Source: Chitinophagaceae bacterium (lineage in GTDB: Bacteria; Bacteroidota; Bacteroidia; Chitinophagales; Chitinophagaceae). Taken from it: DNA of 64,000 nucleotides. Below, piece after piece: positions 47,541 to 56,999 of the stretch. The position numbers and the translations under genes were made by a program. The notes below the pieces were generated by a model, which made no database searches, was not told the DNA's origin, and saw nothing but the letters and a program-made list of their open reading frames with translations. The stretch lies in NCBI GenBank assembly GCA_016787085.1, contig JAEUVJ010000008.1, positions 186,001-250,000 on the forward strand, in the 5' to 3' direction. Each line of letters starts with the position of its first letter. The first letter of the stretch is position 1.

Positions 47541-48676
47541 GAAATCTGAAGATCGGCATTTTAGGCACCCGGGGTATCCCCAATCATTACGGCGGATTCG
47601 AACAGTTTGCCGAACATCTTTCCGCCGGCTTATCGCAAAGGGGGCATGATGTGAGTGTATATAATTCCAGCCTCCACCCATATCAGCAAAAGAAATGGAA
47701 CGGTGTGCAGATCATCCATTGCAAAGACCCGGAAAACAAAATAGGAACAGCCGGTCAGTTCGTCTATGACTGGAACTGCATCAGCGATGCCCGTACAAGA
47801 AACTTTGATGTACTGCTGCATCTTGGCTATACCAGCGATTCTGTCTGGCATTGGCGCTGGCCAAAGAAAACCGTGAACATAGTGAATATGGACGGCATGG
47901 AATGGCAACGGAGCAAATACAATAAACCGACTCAGCGATTTCTCAAATGGGCTGAATCGCTGGCAGCAAAAAATGCCCATACCATGATCGCCGACTCACC
48001 GGGCATTCAGGAGTACCTTTTTAAAAAATATAGTAAAAAGCCTGTCTTTATACCTTATGGCGCCAGACCCTTTTTGCAACCCGACCCTTCCGTACTGATC
48101 AAATATAAGCTGACGGCTTACCGGTATTTTTTACTGATCGCCCGGATGGAACCTGAAAATAATATCGAGATGATCATCCGGGGTCACCTCGCCTCTGGCC
48201 ACCCGCATCCTTTAGTGATCATTGGCAATATCACCAACAAGTATGGCCGGTATTTAACTGCCCGATACAACGAGCCCGTTATTAAATTTTCCGATGCTAT
48301 CTATGACCAGGCTGAATTAGACAATCTACGCTACCATGCTTCCATTTACTTTCATGGCCATTCTGTAGGAGGCACCAATCCTTCGCTGCTGGAAGCAATG
48401 GCCTGCGGGTGCCGTATTATGGCTAATGACAACCGTTTCAACCGGGCCGTGTTACAGGACGAGGCCGGTTATTTCCGTAAAAGCAACGATGTAGCTCTGG
48501 CCATCAATACACCACTGGCAACATCAGTGATCGAAAGATGGAAGAAAACGAACCTTGAAAAGATCAGGCTGATCTATAACCATGAGAAGATCGTTGATGG
48601 TTATGAAGAAGTAATGCTAAATGCTTGCGGCGAAAGAAAGCTAATAATCAAACCGACTGTCGCAGAAGCGGTGTAA
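47537..48676 (+). CDS. DUF1972/GT4 glycosyltransferase (rhamnosyltransferase-like)
   Basis: 379 residues. Starts at the ATG overlapping the previous stop; an earlier open frame would overlap more. DUF1972 N-terminus KIGILGTRGIPNHYGGFEQFAEHLS, then MDGMEWQRSKYNKP, and a GT4 donor domain ending HSVGGTNPSLLEAMACGC. Family members transfer rhamnose or glucose in exopolysaccharide clusters. The 3' end overlaps the convergent membrane-protein gene by 29 bases, an unusual tail-to-tail arrangement at the strand switch. Confidence 0.92.
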   Translation: MRNLKIGILGTRGIPNHYGGFEQFAEHLSAGLSQRGHDVSVYNSSLHPYQQKKWNGVQIIHCKDPENKIGTAGQFVYDWNCISDARTRNFDVLLHLGYTSDSVWHWRWPKKTVNIVNMDGMEWQRSKYNKPTQRFLKWAESLAAKNAHTMIADSPGIQEYLFKKYSKKPVFIPYGARPFLQPDPSVLIKYKLTAYRYFLLIARMEPENNIEMIIRGHLASGHPHPLVIIGNITNKYGRYLTARYNEPVIKFSDAIYDQAELDNLRYHASIYFHGHSVGGTNPSLLEAMACGCRIMANDNRFNRAVLQDEAGYFRKSNDVALAINTPLATSVIERWKKTNLEKIRLIYNHEKIVDGYEEVMLNACGERKLIIKPTVAEAV

Positions 48677-49877
48677 TACCGGCTTCCCGGGGCTCCTTTA
48701 CATCGAACTGGTAAAATACATTGGTAAATGCAAGTGTCCATATAACGTACTCTGCCACATTAGTGATAAAGCTCCCGGTAAACTGGTAAATGAACATGAA
48801 GAAAAAAAGCAGAAGCCTGTAGTAGTTGCTCCATACTCTCGTATAAAAAAAGAGAGAGACTTCCAATAATAATCGCAATGAAAACCCAACCCATCCGAAT
48901 ATGGCCAGTGTCTCCGCCGCAGCGTTGGGGATCACAGCGGTAAACTCTCTGTAATACATGTAATAATTACGAATGATACTGGCGCCGGCAATTTTTATCT
49001 GCCCGGGGCCCGCTCCCCAATATTCATTCCCGGTTTGAAGAATTTTTTCTGAAAGTATAAAAGCATCTACAGTACGTCCTTTACCAGAGGTGTCATGGCC
49101 GGTAATAATATTATTGATCCTGAAAAGAAAAGCGTTATTCCGGAAAAACAAGAACATGACCGCGATACCCGTTACAAAGAAAGCAACAGATGAAACGATT
49201 GCATTCAGTATCCTTCGGTTACTTGTCAGCTTTTTGAACCAAAGCATCCAGGTAAGCAGCCCGGCCAGCAAAACAGCCGTGATCACACCAACGGAAAAAG
49301 AAAGGATGTATGGGAGAAATAACATAGGTAATAGCCATCTTCCTGCGATATTATTTTGCCTGAAAAAATACTGCAGCAGGAAGAAGAAAAAGACTGGTGT
49401 GAATAGCAGTGCATAATAGGAAGGCTCATAAGTGAACAATTTTAACCTTCTCACGCCTGCTATTCCTGAAGATATGTCCTGCTCCAGCCAGAACCATTCA
49501 TGATAAGGCGTAAAATAAAAGGGTATTGCGAGAAGACACAATCCAAAATTAAATAGCAATATGCTGTGCAATATCTTTCCCGGATCTTCACATTTTTTAA
49601 AAAAAGCATAGGCTGCCTGGCAAAAAATATACACCATCACAACATTTATCAGCGAAATAGAATAACTGTTCAGTTCGACACCTGTTATGTAGTGAGCTAT
49701 AATAAAAGGGAGCAGGAAAATGACAAAAGGCAGCAGGATATCCTTTTTTCTTTCGAGCAGCAACCATGCATAAAAAAAAGGGGCGAGAATGGCAGTGTAG
49801 GTAAGCCCGAATGGCAGTGCCAGTGAATTGAAGAAAAAATAAATGAAAGCAAAAGGCAGATACCTGTTTATTTTCAT
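48648..49877 (-). CDS. O-antigen polymerase/ligase-like membrane protein
   Basis: 409 residues with about ten to twelve predicted transmembrane helices and a longer periplasmic loop around residues 220-305 (EYWGAGPGQIKIAGASIIRNYY), as in Wzy/WaaL-like proteins. Low sequence conservation, aromatic-rich. It starts at an ATG overlapping the stop codon of the upstream GT2 gene (TGATG), so the two minus-strand genes form a coupled pair. It probably joins glycan repeat units, or ligates glycan to lipid; which of the two cannot be decided. Confidence 0.75.
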   Translation of the reverse strand: MKINRYLPFAFIYFFFNSLALPFGLTYTAILAPFFYAWLLLERKKDILLPFVIFLLPFIIAHYITGVELNSYSISLINVVMVYIFCQAAYAFFKKCEDPGKILHSILLFNFGLCLLAIPFYFTPYHEWFWLEQDISSGIAGVRRLKLFTYEPSYYALLFTPVFFFFLLQYFFRQNNIAGRWLLPMLFLPYILSFSVGVITAVLLAGLLTWMLWFKKLTSNRRILNAIVSSVAFFVTGIAVMFLFFRNNAFLFRINNIITGHDTSGKGRTVDAFILSEKILQTGNEYWGAGPGQIKIAGASIIRNYYMYYREFTAVIPNAAAETLAIFGWVGFSLRLLLEVSLFFYTRVWSNYYRLLLFFFMFIYQFTGSFITNVAEYVIWTLAFTNVFYQFDVKEPREAGITPLLRQSV

Positions 49878-50803
49878 CAGTATTGTTTTTTTAAAAAATC
49901 CTTAGCTCCCTTATAGACACCCCTTGCCCTTTCCCATTGACCGGTGACCACTCTTTTCAAAAACCTCATCGCCATGAACATCAGTACAACCGGGATATTT
50001 TTCTTCCTGTATTTTGAAATAAATAACAACCCGTTTCGGGCATAATAATAATCTGACATAAACCCTTTACCGATCACTGTGCTTACCTTGTCATAACATA
50101 TCCCCGACGGGCAGACAAGCAATCTGTATCCCTGTTGTTGGGCCCTGAAGCACCAGTCTGTTTCTTCCCAGTAAAGAAAATATTCGCCCGGCAACAGTCC
50201 CAGTCGTCTAATATTTCCGGCATGCGTGAATAAACACCCCCCGGAAATATAATCAAGTGCTGACTCACCCTCCTTTGTCCTGACCAATTGAATAGTGGCA
50301 GAGGCAAAGTTCACTTTACCTCCACCGTAAAAAAATAGTCCCTGGTTGCCTGCATGATAACGCACTTCGGCCCCAATGATACATTCAGCAGGCTGCTGCA
50401 GGGCAAAACTTGTGAGTTCAGCAAGAGTGTTTGCTCTTACCAGCATGTCTGGATTCAGCAACCATATATAAGCATCTTCATGCTGCAAAAACCGGAGGAC
50501 AAGGTTATTACCGGCTGCAAATCCCTCATTTTTGTCGTTCTGAAAAAAAACCACCTCAGGCAGGCCTGAGACGGTCTCCAGTTGATCTGTTTCCGGTCTT
50601 TTCAGCAGGCTGCTTTTAATGTACCTATAGCTATTCTGCAGCCATTCCCGCAAATGCTCAAGTGAATTATTCCGGGAATCGTTATCAATGATAAAAACAG
50701 AATACTTCGTGTAGGTCGAACGAAGCAAAGACTCAAGGCAATCCCTGGAATCCTGCCAATTCTTGTAATTCACAATTATGATATATACCCGGGGATCGCT
50801 CAT
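49877..50803 (-). CDS. Glycosyltransferase family 2 (rhamnosyltransferase-like)
   Basis: 308 residues, GT-A fold. VYIIIVNYKNWQDSRDCLESL is the typical rhamnosyltransferase-group start; NDKNEGFAAGNNLVLRFL and WLLNPDMLV hold the nucleotide-sugar site, where the usual DxD reads NPD; SGGCLFTHAGNIRRLG and YFLYWEETDWCFRAQQQGYR follow. The C-terminus has a hydrophobic/basic segment that may attach to the membrane. Translationally coupled to the polymerase-like gene. Divergent from the Wzz-like gene. Confidence 0.9.
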   Translation of the reverse strand: MSDPRVYIIIVNYKNWQDSRDCLESLLRSTYTKYSVFIIDNDSRNNSLEHLREWLQNSYRYIKSSLLKRPETDQLETVSGLPEVVFFQNDKNEGFAAGNNLVLRFLQHEDAYIWLLNPDMLVRANTLAELTSFALQQPAECIIGAEVRYHAGNQGLFFYGGGKVNFASATIQLVRTKEGESALDYISGGCLFTHAGNIRRLGLLPGEYFLYWEETDWCFRAQQQGYRLLVCPSGICYDKVSTVIGKGFMSDYYYARNGLLFISKYRKKNIPVVLMFMAMRFLKRVVTGQWERARGVYKGAKDFLKKQY

Positions 50804-50984
50804 GTTATTATTAAAGCTCCATTAGCACCTGCTTTCGATGCAGTCAAATATAAGTTCGTTTATGGTAAGCAACCAAAAGCTTTAGAAACCCGTTAAGAAG
50901 AACAAACCTGACAAAAGGGAGTCCTATGCCCTGTTGACAATAACAAGTCTTTACAACCTGGCTGTTTCAATATTATTCACTCAT

Positions 50985-51839
50985 ATGACCACAGAAACAT
51001 CTATCAAGAGTACCTCACCTGATGATATTGATCTGCTGTTGCTGATAGAACGTATCATCTCCTTTTTCTCAAAATACAGCTGGTCATTTATTATCGCAGG
51101 CATATTGGGGATCGCCTCCGGGATATTTGCCTATCGTAGTCTTCCGAATATTTACACTTCCCGGCTATTACTCCACTCTTTTGTCCTGACAAACCAGGAA
51201 CATATCCAGGTCATTGACAACTGGAATGAATTACTCAGGAAAAAAGAATACGAAGTACTGGCCAGCACTCTTAATTGTTCAGAAAGAACTCTGTCGGGCT
51301 TAAAAAAAATAAAGGCAGAAGAGATACAAAAAACATTTACTGGCACAAACCCCCATGGTTTTCTCGTTACGGTAAATGTCACCAGCACCGGCATATTGGA
51401 TGAGTTACAAAAAGCGCTTGTCTTCGGATTAGAAAATAATGAATATGTTAAAAAGAGGCTGGATAGTAAAAGAGCTAACCTGCAGCTATTAATTGAAGAA
51501 ACAAGTGCGGAGATCCAAAAACTTGATTCAATAAAAAAGATCATGGCAAATATTATAGCAGGTAAAGCCAGCAGTTCTTCATCCATTATTCTGGATGGCA
51601 ACAGTATAAACCGTCAACAGATCGAAATCAATGAAAAACTTATCGGTTTCAAAGAAGAGCTGAAATTCACTAATGCTGTACAGGTATTGCAGGGGTTCAG
51701 CAAATTCAGAAAACCTTCCGATCCTAAATTGATTCCCTGGATCATTATCGGGCTGATGGTCTTTCTCTCACTAGCGTTCCTCTACTCTGTATTTATGTCA
51801 ATAAGGGAAAGGCTGAAACGACGGACAACACCAGCATGA
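50985..51839 (+). CDS. Wzz/chain-length-determinant-like protein
   Basis: 284 residues from ATG 50985. Two transmembrane helices, at about 31-50 (WSFIIAGILGIASGIFAYRS) and 244-266 (PWIIIGLMVFLSLAFLYSVF), flank a periplasmic part with coiled-coil-rich middle (VKKRLDSKRANLQLLIEETSAEI). This is the polysaccharide co-polymerase layout. No kinase domain follows, so it is a short Wzz-type not a BY-kinase. It probably sets glycan chain length together with the polymerase. It opens a run of same-strand genes and looks more AT-rich than the first half of the window. Confidence 0.75.
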   Translation: MTTETSIKSTSPDDIDLLLLIERIISFFSKYSWSFIIAGILGIASGIFAYRSLPNIYTSRLLLHSFVLTNQEHIQVIDNWNELLRKKEYEVLASTLNCSERTLSGLKKIKAEEIQKTFTGTNPHGFLVTVNVTSTGILDELQKALVFGLENNEYVKKRLDSKRANLQLLIEETSAEIQKLDSIKKIMANIIAGKASSSSSIILDGNSINRQQIEINEKLIGFKEELKFTNAVQVLQGFSKFRKPSDPKLIPWIIIGLMVFLSLAFLYSVFMSIRERLKRRTTPA

Positions 51840-51883
51840 TAAAAAGACCAGGCAACCAAGCCGCTGTTTAACCCGGTAATCGT

Positions 51884-53143
51884 ATGCAAATGACAAAAGG
51901 CCTTTTTTTGATCAACCAGGTCTTATACTTTGTTCTTTTTGTAAGTATAGTATGCGCCTTCCGGGCCATCAGCAGCATAAGCATAGGGCTCATCCTTGCC
52001 ACCAGTCTTATCAGTCATAAAATGAATAGTAGGCAGTTTTTTCATCCAGGTTGGAAAAACCCATTCCCCGCAGGTTGCATTTTGCTTTTTATCATATATA
52101 TGATTGCACTGAGTTATACACGTAATATACATGAGGGTTGGAACGATATCCGCATAAAAAGCGGGCTGGTGATCATTCCCCTGGCTGTTTGCTGCAGCAC
52201 CTGTATCACCAAAACCTTCCGGGACAAGCTCCTTTCCTATTACTGCCTGATCGTTTTTGCGGCTTCCTTGTATTGCCTGGGCAAAGCCGTTACTACCTAT
52301 TACCATACAGGCAGCACTTCCTCATTTTTCTACCATGGGTTGGTCAGCCCCCTGAAACAACATGCCGTTTATTATTCGATCCTTGTCTTTATTGCCCTTA
52401 TTTTCCTGCTGGACAGTTTTTCAAAAAGAATTGTACACTATGACAATTATCTCCATGCCTTTTTGATCATTTTCTTTTCAGCACTTCTTCTCCTGCTCTC
52501 TTCCAAACTGGTGTTGGTGTTCTATACCCTGTTCATACTTTATTATATTTTCCGGCTGGCAAAAAATAAGCGGGTAAACAAATCATGGATAGGGGCCCTT
52601 TTCATTACCTTAATGGCAGTATGCTGGTTAGCTTTATCTACCACCAACCCGGTAAGCAGGAGATTTTCTGACATAATCAAAGGTGATATAAGAGTCATAA
52701 GCAATGAAAAATTCACCCCCCGGACGTATTTTAATGGCCTTCAGTTCCGGTTACTGCAGTGGAAATTCACAGCGGAGATCCTGAATGAAACCAATAGTTG
52801 GCTTATAGGAGTAAGCCCTGGTGATGCCCGCTATTTTCTTGATCAGAAATACGTTTCATCAAAAATGTACACAGGCGATCCGTTAAAAGGCGATAAAGGG
52901 TATTTGCTATATAATACACATAACCAATTTCTGGAAACTCTTTTACAAACAGGTATCGCCGGTCTTGCTGTTTTATGCTTCGTTTGTATTTCTCTTATTA
53001 AGATTGGCCTTGCTAAACAAGGGCTGGTTCTGAACTCTGTCATTCTGTTACTCCTGGCCTGGCTCTTTACTGAGTCAGTTTTGGAAACCCAGTATGGCAT
53101 AATGATCTTTACTTTTTTCCCGTTATTTCTCAGCAAGGATTGA
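51884..53143 (+). CDS. O-antigen ligase family membrane protein
   Basis: 419 residues with about ten hydrophobic segments and a periplasmic loop late in the protein containing WLIGVSPGDARYFLDQKY and YNTHNQFLETLLQTGIAGLA; the THNxFLETxxQxGIxGL pattern is characteristic of the Wzy_C/WaaL O-antigen ligase superfamily. It is the second protein of this type in the locus (the other is on the minus strand at 48648). One may polymerise and the other ligate, which is inference. 44 bases behind the Wzz-like gene. Confidence 0.88.
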   Translation: MQMTKGLFLINQVLYFVLFVSIVCAFRAISSISIGLILATSLISHKMNSRQFFHPGWKNPFPAGCILLFIIYMIALSYTRNIHEGWNDIRIKSGLVIIPLAVCCSTCITKTFRDKLLSYYCLIVFAASLYCLGKAVTTYYHTGSTSSFFYHGLVSPLKQHAVYYSILVFIALIFLLDSFSKRIVHYDNYLHAFLIIFFSALLLLLSSKLVLVFYTLFILYYIFRLAKNKRVNKSWIGALFITLMAVCWLALSTTNPVSRRFSDIIKGDIRVISNEKFTPRTYFNGLQFRLLQWKFTAEILNETNSWLIGVSPGDARYFLDQKYVSSKMYTGDPLKGDKGYLLYNTHNQFLETLLQTGIAGLAVLCFVCISLIKIGLAKQGLVLNSVILLLLAWLFTESVLETQYGIMIFTFFPLFLSKD

Positions 53144-53291
53144 AAAGGTGCTTTCCATTTAAATGCTAATGACATACGAAAGGGTGACCCAGGGTAAAAT
53201 ATTACAGATGGCAAACCTTTTGACCGATTATTGCGATTGAACAACGGGTGGAAGACCCGGGGATATTCCCGCCCGGTAAACAAAGAAGAAT

Positions 53292-54116
53292 ATGCAGCCG
53301 CTGTCCGTAGTGATCATTACGTTCAATGAAGAGCAGAATATTGCCCGCTGCCTGCATTCGGTCAGGACACTGGCCGATGAGATCATTGTGCTTGATTCTT
53401 ACTCTACAGACAATACGGCAGCCATAGCCCGGTCGCTGGGCGCTACTGTATATTTCGAAAAATTCAGGGGATATATCGGGCAAAAGAACCTGGCCATGCA
53501 ATACGCTTCCCACCACTATATACTCAGCCTTGATGCCGATGAGGCGCTTGACGAAAAACTCGTTTCGTCCATCATTGAAGAAAAGAAAAGTCTCCTGCAT
53601 CGTGCTTATAGCATGAACCGCTGTACAAACTATTGCGGCCGTTTTATCCGGCGGGGCCTCTGGTACCCGGATAGAAAGATACGGTTGTTCGACAGAAGGA
53701 TCGCCCAATGGGGTGGCCTGAACCCGCATGACAAGATCATGCTGCAGGAAGGTTTCCCCGTATGTCATCTCAAAGGAGATATACTTCATTATTCTTTTAA
53801 TACAGTAGAAGACCATGTATGGCAAAACAACCGCCTGAGTTCGATCGCCGCAGTGTCTTTATACAATGCCGGGAAACGCAGTTCCTGGTATAAAATGCTG
53901 GTAAGACCGGCATGGGCTTTTTTTAATGGATACTTTCTGCGACGTGGCTTCCTTGATGGCACCGACGGGTTCGCTATTGCTATCAATACCGCCCACCAGG
54001 TGTTCATAAAGTACAATAAACTCTATGCCATACAGCGGGGCAAAAAGAAGAATGTGATACCGGAACCGGCAAAGCATATTCTTCCCGAAAAAAGATGGGT
54101 ATCGGGTGAAGGATGA
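53292..54116 (+). CDS. Glycosyltransferase family 2 (WaaE/KdtX-like)
   Basis: 274 residues. SVVIITFNEEQNIARCL, then DEIIVLDSYSTDNTAAIARSLGA, the donor-site LSLDADEALDE and GRFIRRGLWYPDRKIRLFDR, all typical of the WaaE/beta-1,4-glucosyltransferase group acting on lipopolysaccharide core. The C-terminal 60 residues are aromatic and basic, with GYFLRRGFLDG, compatible with membrane contact. Sugar donor unknown. Same strand as the ABC exporter, 90 bases upstream of it. Confidence 0.9.
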   Translation: MQPLSVVIITFNEEQNIARCLHSVRTLADEIIVLDSYSTDNTAAIARSLGATVYFEKFRGYIGQKNLAMQYASHHYILSLDADEALDEKLVSSIIEEKKSLLHRAYSMNRCTNYCGRFIRRGLWYPDRKIRLFDRRIAQWGGLNPHDKIMLQEGFPVCHLKGDILHYSFNTVEDHVWQNNRLSSIAAVSLYNAGKRSSWYKMLVRPAWAFFNGYFLRRGFLDGTDGFAIAINTAHQVFIKYNKLYAIQRGKKKNVIPEPAKHILPEKRWVSGEG

Positions 54117-54206
54117 TAGCACCGGTAGCGAAAAGAGCGGATCATGATGCTTTATTATTAAACAAAGAATAAGATATACTGCGGAAAGTGAACCTGCTTA
54201 CCATAC

Positions 54207-55886
54207 GTGACAGACATCCTGAAAAATACATGGGCCGTTCTTGATAAACAGGAAAAGAAGAGTTTTAGCGTACTCATGGCCGCCGACATGTTCATCAGCA
54301 TACTGGATATTATAGCCTTAATACTCCTGCTGGGGATCGTACAATTCTATATTGAACCCGCAGGCCAAAGCTCCCTTTCCTTTCTCCCCACCTGGCTTAC
54401 AGATAAGAATTCTGCATGGCTTATCTTTCTGTTCTTTCTTTTTTTCGGGATAAAGAACGCTGTTGCTTACCTGATCTCAAAAAACTGGTACCGGTTCATG
54501 ACGGATGTGTCGGTAAGAATGTCAGCAAGCAATTTATCCCGATACCAGTATGGGCCGTTTGAGGAATTCATCAATACCGGTTCAGCCACCCATGTCCGTA
54601 AGATAGGCTTCCAGCCTTTTGAGCTCTGCCAGTATATACTTTCCGGCATCCAGCAGATCATGACCCAGTCTGTCCTGATACTTCTCAGCATCACTGCGAT
54701 CATCCTGTATAATCCCCGGCTATTCCTTTTGCTGCTCATAATCCTGTTGCCCCCTGTATTGATTACCCTGTACTTTATAAAAAAACGCCTGGCGAAAGTC
54801 AAGACGGAATTGAAAGCCAGCAGCGAGGCATCTTTTCAGTATTTGATGGATGCATTAAAAGGATATATTGAAGCGAATATTTACAACCGCAATGATTTTT
54901 TTCTACAGCGTTTTGTCAGTTCCCGCCGCACATTCAGCAAGACTATGTTCGGTTCCATCAGTGCCCAGCAGATGCCGTATCGTTTTATAGAAGTGTTTGC
55001 CATCTTTGGGCTGCTTACCCTGATCGCTATCCACCAATGGACCGAAAACAGCAACCAGGACCTGCTGATTGCTATCGGGGCTTTTATGGCTGCTGCTTAT
55101 AAGATCATTCCTGGCATTGTAAAGATCATCAATATCATCAGCCAGATGAAGGCGTATGAATATGCACTGACAGACCTTTCACAAAATAACGGTACAACCA
55201 AAAAGAAGAAGAACGACCAAGACGCTGTTATTGCTCCCGAATCCATCGAATGGAAAAACATCTGCTTCCAATATGACCATCAACCACTCATCCATGATCT
55301 TTCTTTTACTATCCGGGAAGGTGACCTTGTCGGGATCACCGGTGAGTCAGGCAAAGGAAAAACCACGCTACTGAACCTGCTGCTCGGCTTTTTATCCCCG
55401 GCCAAAGGAACGATACTCGTCAACGGCAGGCCTTCTGATATGTATGACATCAGGAATTACTGGCCATTTATCACTTATGTGAAACAACAGCCCTTCCTGA
55501 TACATGACAGCGTAATGAACAACATCACGCTGGAAGAAACCGGGCATGATGAAAAAAGACTAAAAGCTGCCCTGGACATAACAGGCATCAACCGGTTGAC
55601 TGACCTGTCGGCGGAAGGGCTTGATAAAATGATCACCGAGAACGGTAAGAACATCAGTGGCGGGCAACAGCAGAGGATCGCCATGGCAAGGGCTCTGTAC
55701 CGGGATGCGCCGCTTATTATCCTGGACGAACCTTTTAATGAACTGGATGAAGCTGCCGAATGTGCATTACTGCAAAGCCTTCAACAAATGTCGCGGCAAG
55801 GAAAAATGATCGTACTGGTTACACACAATAAAAAGGCCCTGTCATTCTGTACTAAAATAGTATCATTAGATGGAAAAGAAGGATAA
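54207..55886 (+). CDS. Full-length ABC exporter, candidate glycolipid flippase
   Basis: 559 residues; start taken as GTG at 54207, the first codon matching the N-terminus of related exporters. Six-helix membrane domain (about 1-325), then an ATPase domain with Walker A GITGESGKGKTTLLNLLLG, Q-loop TYVKQQPFLIHDSVMNNI, signature NISGGQQQRIAMARALYRD, Walker B LIILDEPFNELDE and His switch VTHNKK. Half-transporter fusion as in MsbA and PglK. No Wzx-type flippase is in the visible locus, so this protein is a candidate for moving lipid-linked glycan across the inner membrane (inference). The next gene overlaps by 17 bases. Confidence 0.88.
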   Translation: MTDILKNTWAVLDKQEKKSFSVLMAADMFISILDIIALILLLGIVQFYIEPAGQSSLSFLPTWLTDKNSAWLIFLFFLFFGIKNAVAYLISKNWYRFMTDVSVRMSASNLSRYQYGPFEEFINTGSATHVRKIGFQPFELCQYILSGIQQIMTQSVLILLSITAIILYNPRLFLLLLIILLPPVLITLYFIKKRLAKVKTELKASSEASFQYLMDALKGYIEANIYNRNDFFLQRFVSSRRTFSKTMFGSISAQQMPYRFIEVFAIFGLLTLIAIHQWTENSNQDLLIAIGAFMAAAYKIIPGIVKIINIISQMKAYEYALTDLSQNNGTTKKKKNDQDAVIAPESIEWKNICFQYDHQPLIHDLSFTIREGDLVGITGESGKGKTTLLNLLLGFLSPAKGTILVNGRPSDMYDIRNYWPFITYVKQQPFLIHDSVMNNITLEETGHDEKRLKAALDITGINRLTDLSAEGLDKMITENGKNISGGQQQRIAMARALYRDAPLIILDEPFNELDEAAECALLQSLQQMSRQGKMIVLVTHNKKALSFCTKIVSLDGKEG

Positions 55887-56982
55887 AACACTGGTCATAT
55901 TAACTCCTGCCTTTCCCGGAAATGAATCCGAGACCTATTGGGTGCCATCACAACAACTGCTGGTAAAAGCCCTGCACAACAATTTTCCCGGAGTAAAGAT
56001 CATTGTGCTATCCTTACAGTATCCTGATCACAGATCATCCTATACCTGGCACGGGATCACTGTATTCAGCTTCGACGGGATGCACCGGCGAAAACTAAAA
56101 CGTCTTTCGCTGTGGCAAAACATCCGGCATACAGTGAAAGATATTCATAGCACACATACCATCATCGGTCTCTTCAGTTGCTGGTGCGGCGAATGTGCAC
56201 TGATCGGGAAATATCTTGCCCGGAAATATACTCTCAGGCATTATATATGGATATGCGGACAGGATGCCCGCAAAACAAACCGCTGGATCAGTTTTATACG
56301 CCCCCGGGGAGATGAACTGGTAGCCATGTCGCCTTCCCTTGTCCGGGAGTTTCAAAAAAACCATGGAAAAAAGCCGCTACATATCATTCCCAACGCCATA
56401 GACCGGGAATCCTTTTCTTTACCTGTCACGGCCCATCGTGACATAGATATCTTTGCTGCAGGCTCATTTGAACCTCTCAAACAATTTGATCTTTACACCC
56501 GGATAGTACATTCGATCCGGCAATCCTTGCCTGATATAAAAGCATCTCATTGTGGTATCGGCAGAGAAAAGAAAAAGATTGAGTCGCTGGTAAAAGAACT
56601 GGAGCTGGAGGATCACCTTCAGTTGCTTGGAGGAAAGCCTCATGCAGAGCTGTTACAGCTCATGCAGCGTACGAGAGTATTCCTGCATACATCCCGCTAC
56701 GAAGGGTTCAGCACCGTTTGTCTCGAAGCATTGTATGCCGGTGCTCATGTGATCAGCTTCTGTTACCCGCTTGACCACAATGTTCCCCACTGGCATGTGG
56801 TCAATAGTCCTGAAGAGATGAAGGCAAAGGCCATAGAGATCCTGCAGGATCCTCGTACCAGTCATACCCCGGTAATGCTGTACGACATGGATGAAAGCGC
56901 CAAAGCAGTTATGGGTTTATATATAAGTAACTCCGGACCTAAGTCAAAAGCAGTAATTACAGAAACAATCCGCATTTCATAA
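55870..56982 (+). CDS. Glycosyltransferase family 4
   Basis: 370 residues, GT-B fold. The donor domain has IPNAIDRESFSLPV, IFAAGSFEPLKQFDLYTRIV, LLGGKPHAELLQLMQ and the EX7E motif region EGFSTVCLEALYAGAHVIS. The N-terminal half carries WCGECALIGKYLARKYTL and ICGQDARKTNR, unlike generic GT4 proteins but seen in Bacteroidota homologues. Its start overlaps the exporter gene by 17 bases, implying coupled translation. Specificity unknown. Confidence 0.88.
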   Translation: MEKKDKTLVILTPAFPGNESETYWVPSQQLLVKALHNNFPGVKIIVLSLQYPDHRSSYTWHGITVFSFDGMHRRKLKRLSLWQNIRHTVKDIHSTHTIIGLFSCWCGECALIGKYLARKYTLRHYIWICGQDARKTNRWISFIRPRGDELVAMSPSLVREFQKNHGKKPLHIIPNAIDRESFSLPVTAHRDIDIFAAGSFEPLKQFDLYTRIVHSIRQSLPDIKASHCGIGREKKKIESLVKELELEDHLQLLGGKPHAELLQLMQRTRVFLHTSRYEGFSTVCLEALYAGAHVISFCYPLDHNVPHWHVVNSPEEMKAKAIEILQDPRTSHTPVMLYDMDESAKAVMGLYISNSGPKSKAVITETIRIS

Positions 56983-56999
56983 TCCGGTTAACGTTCTGC

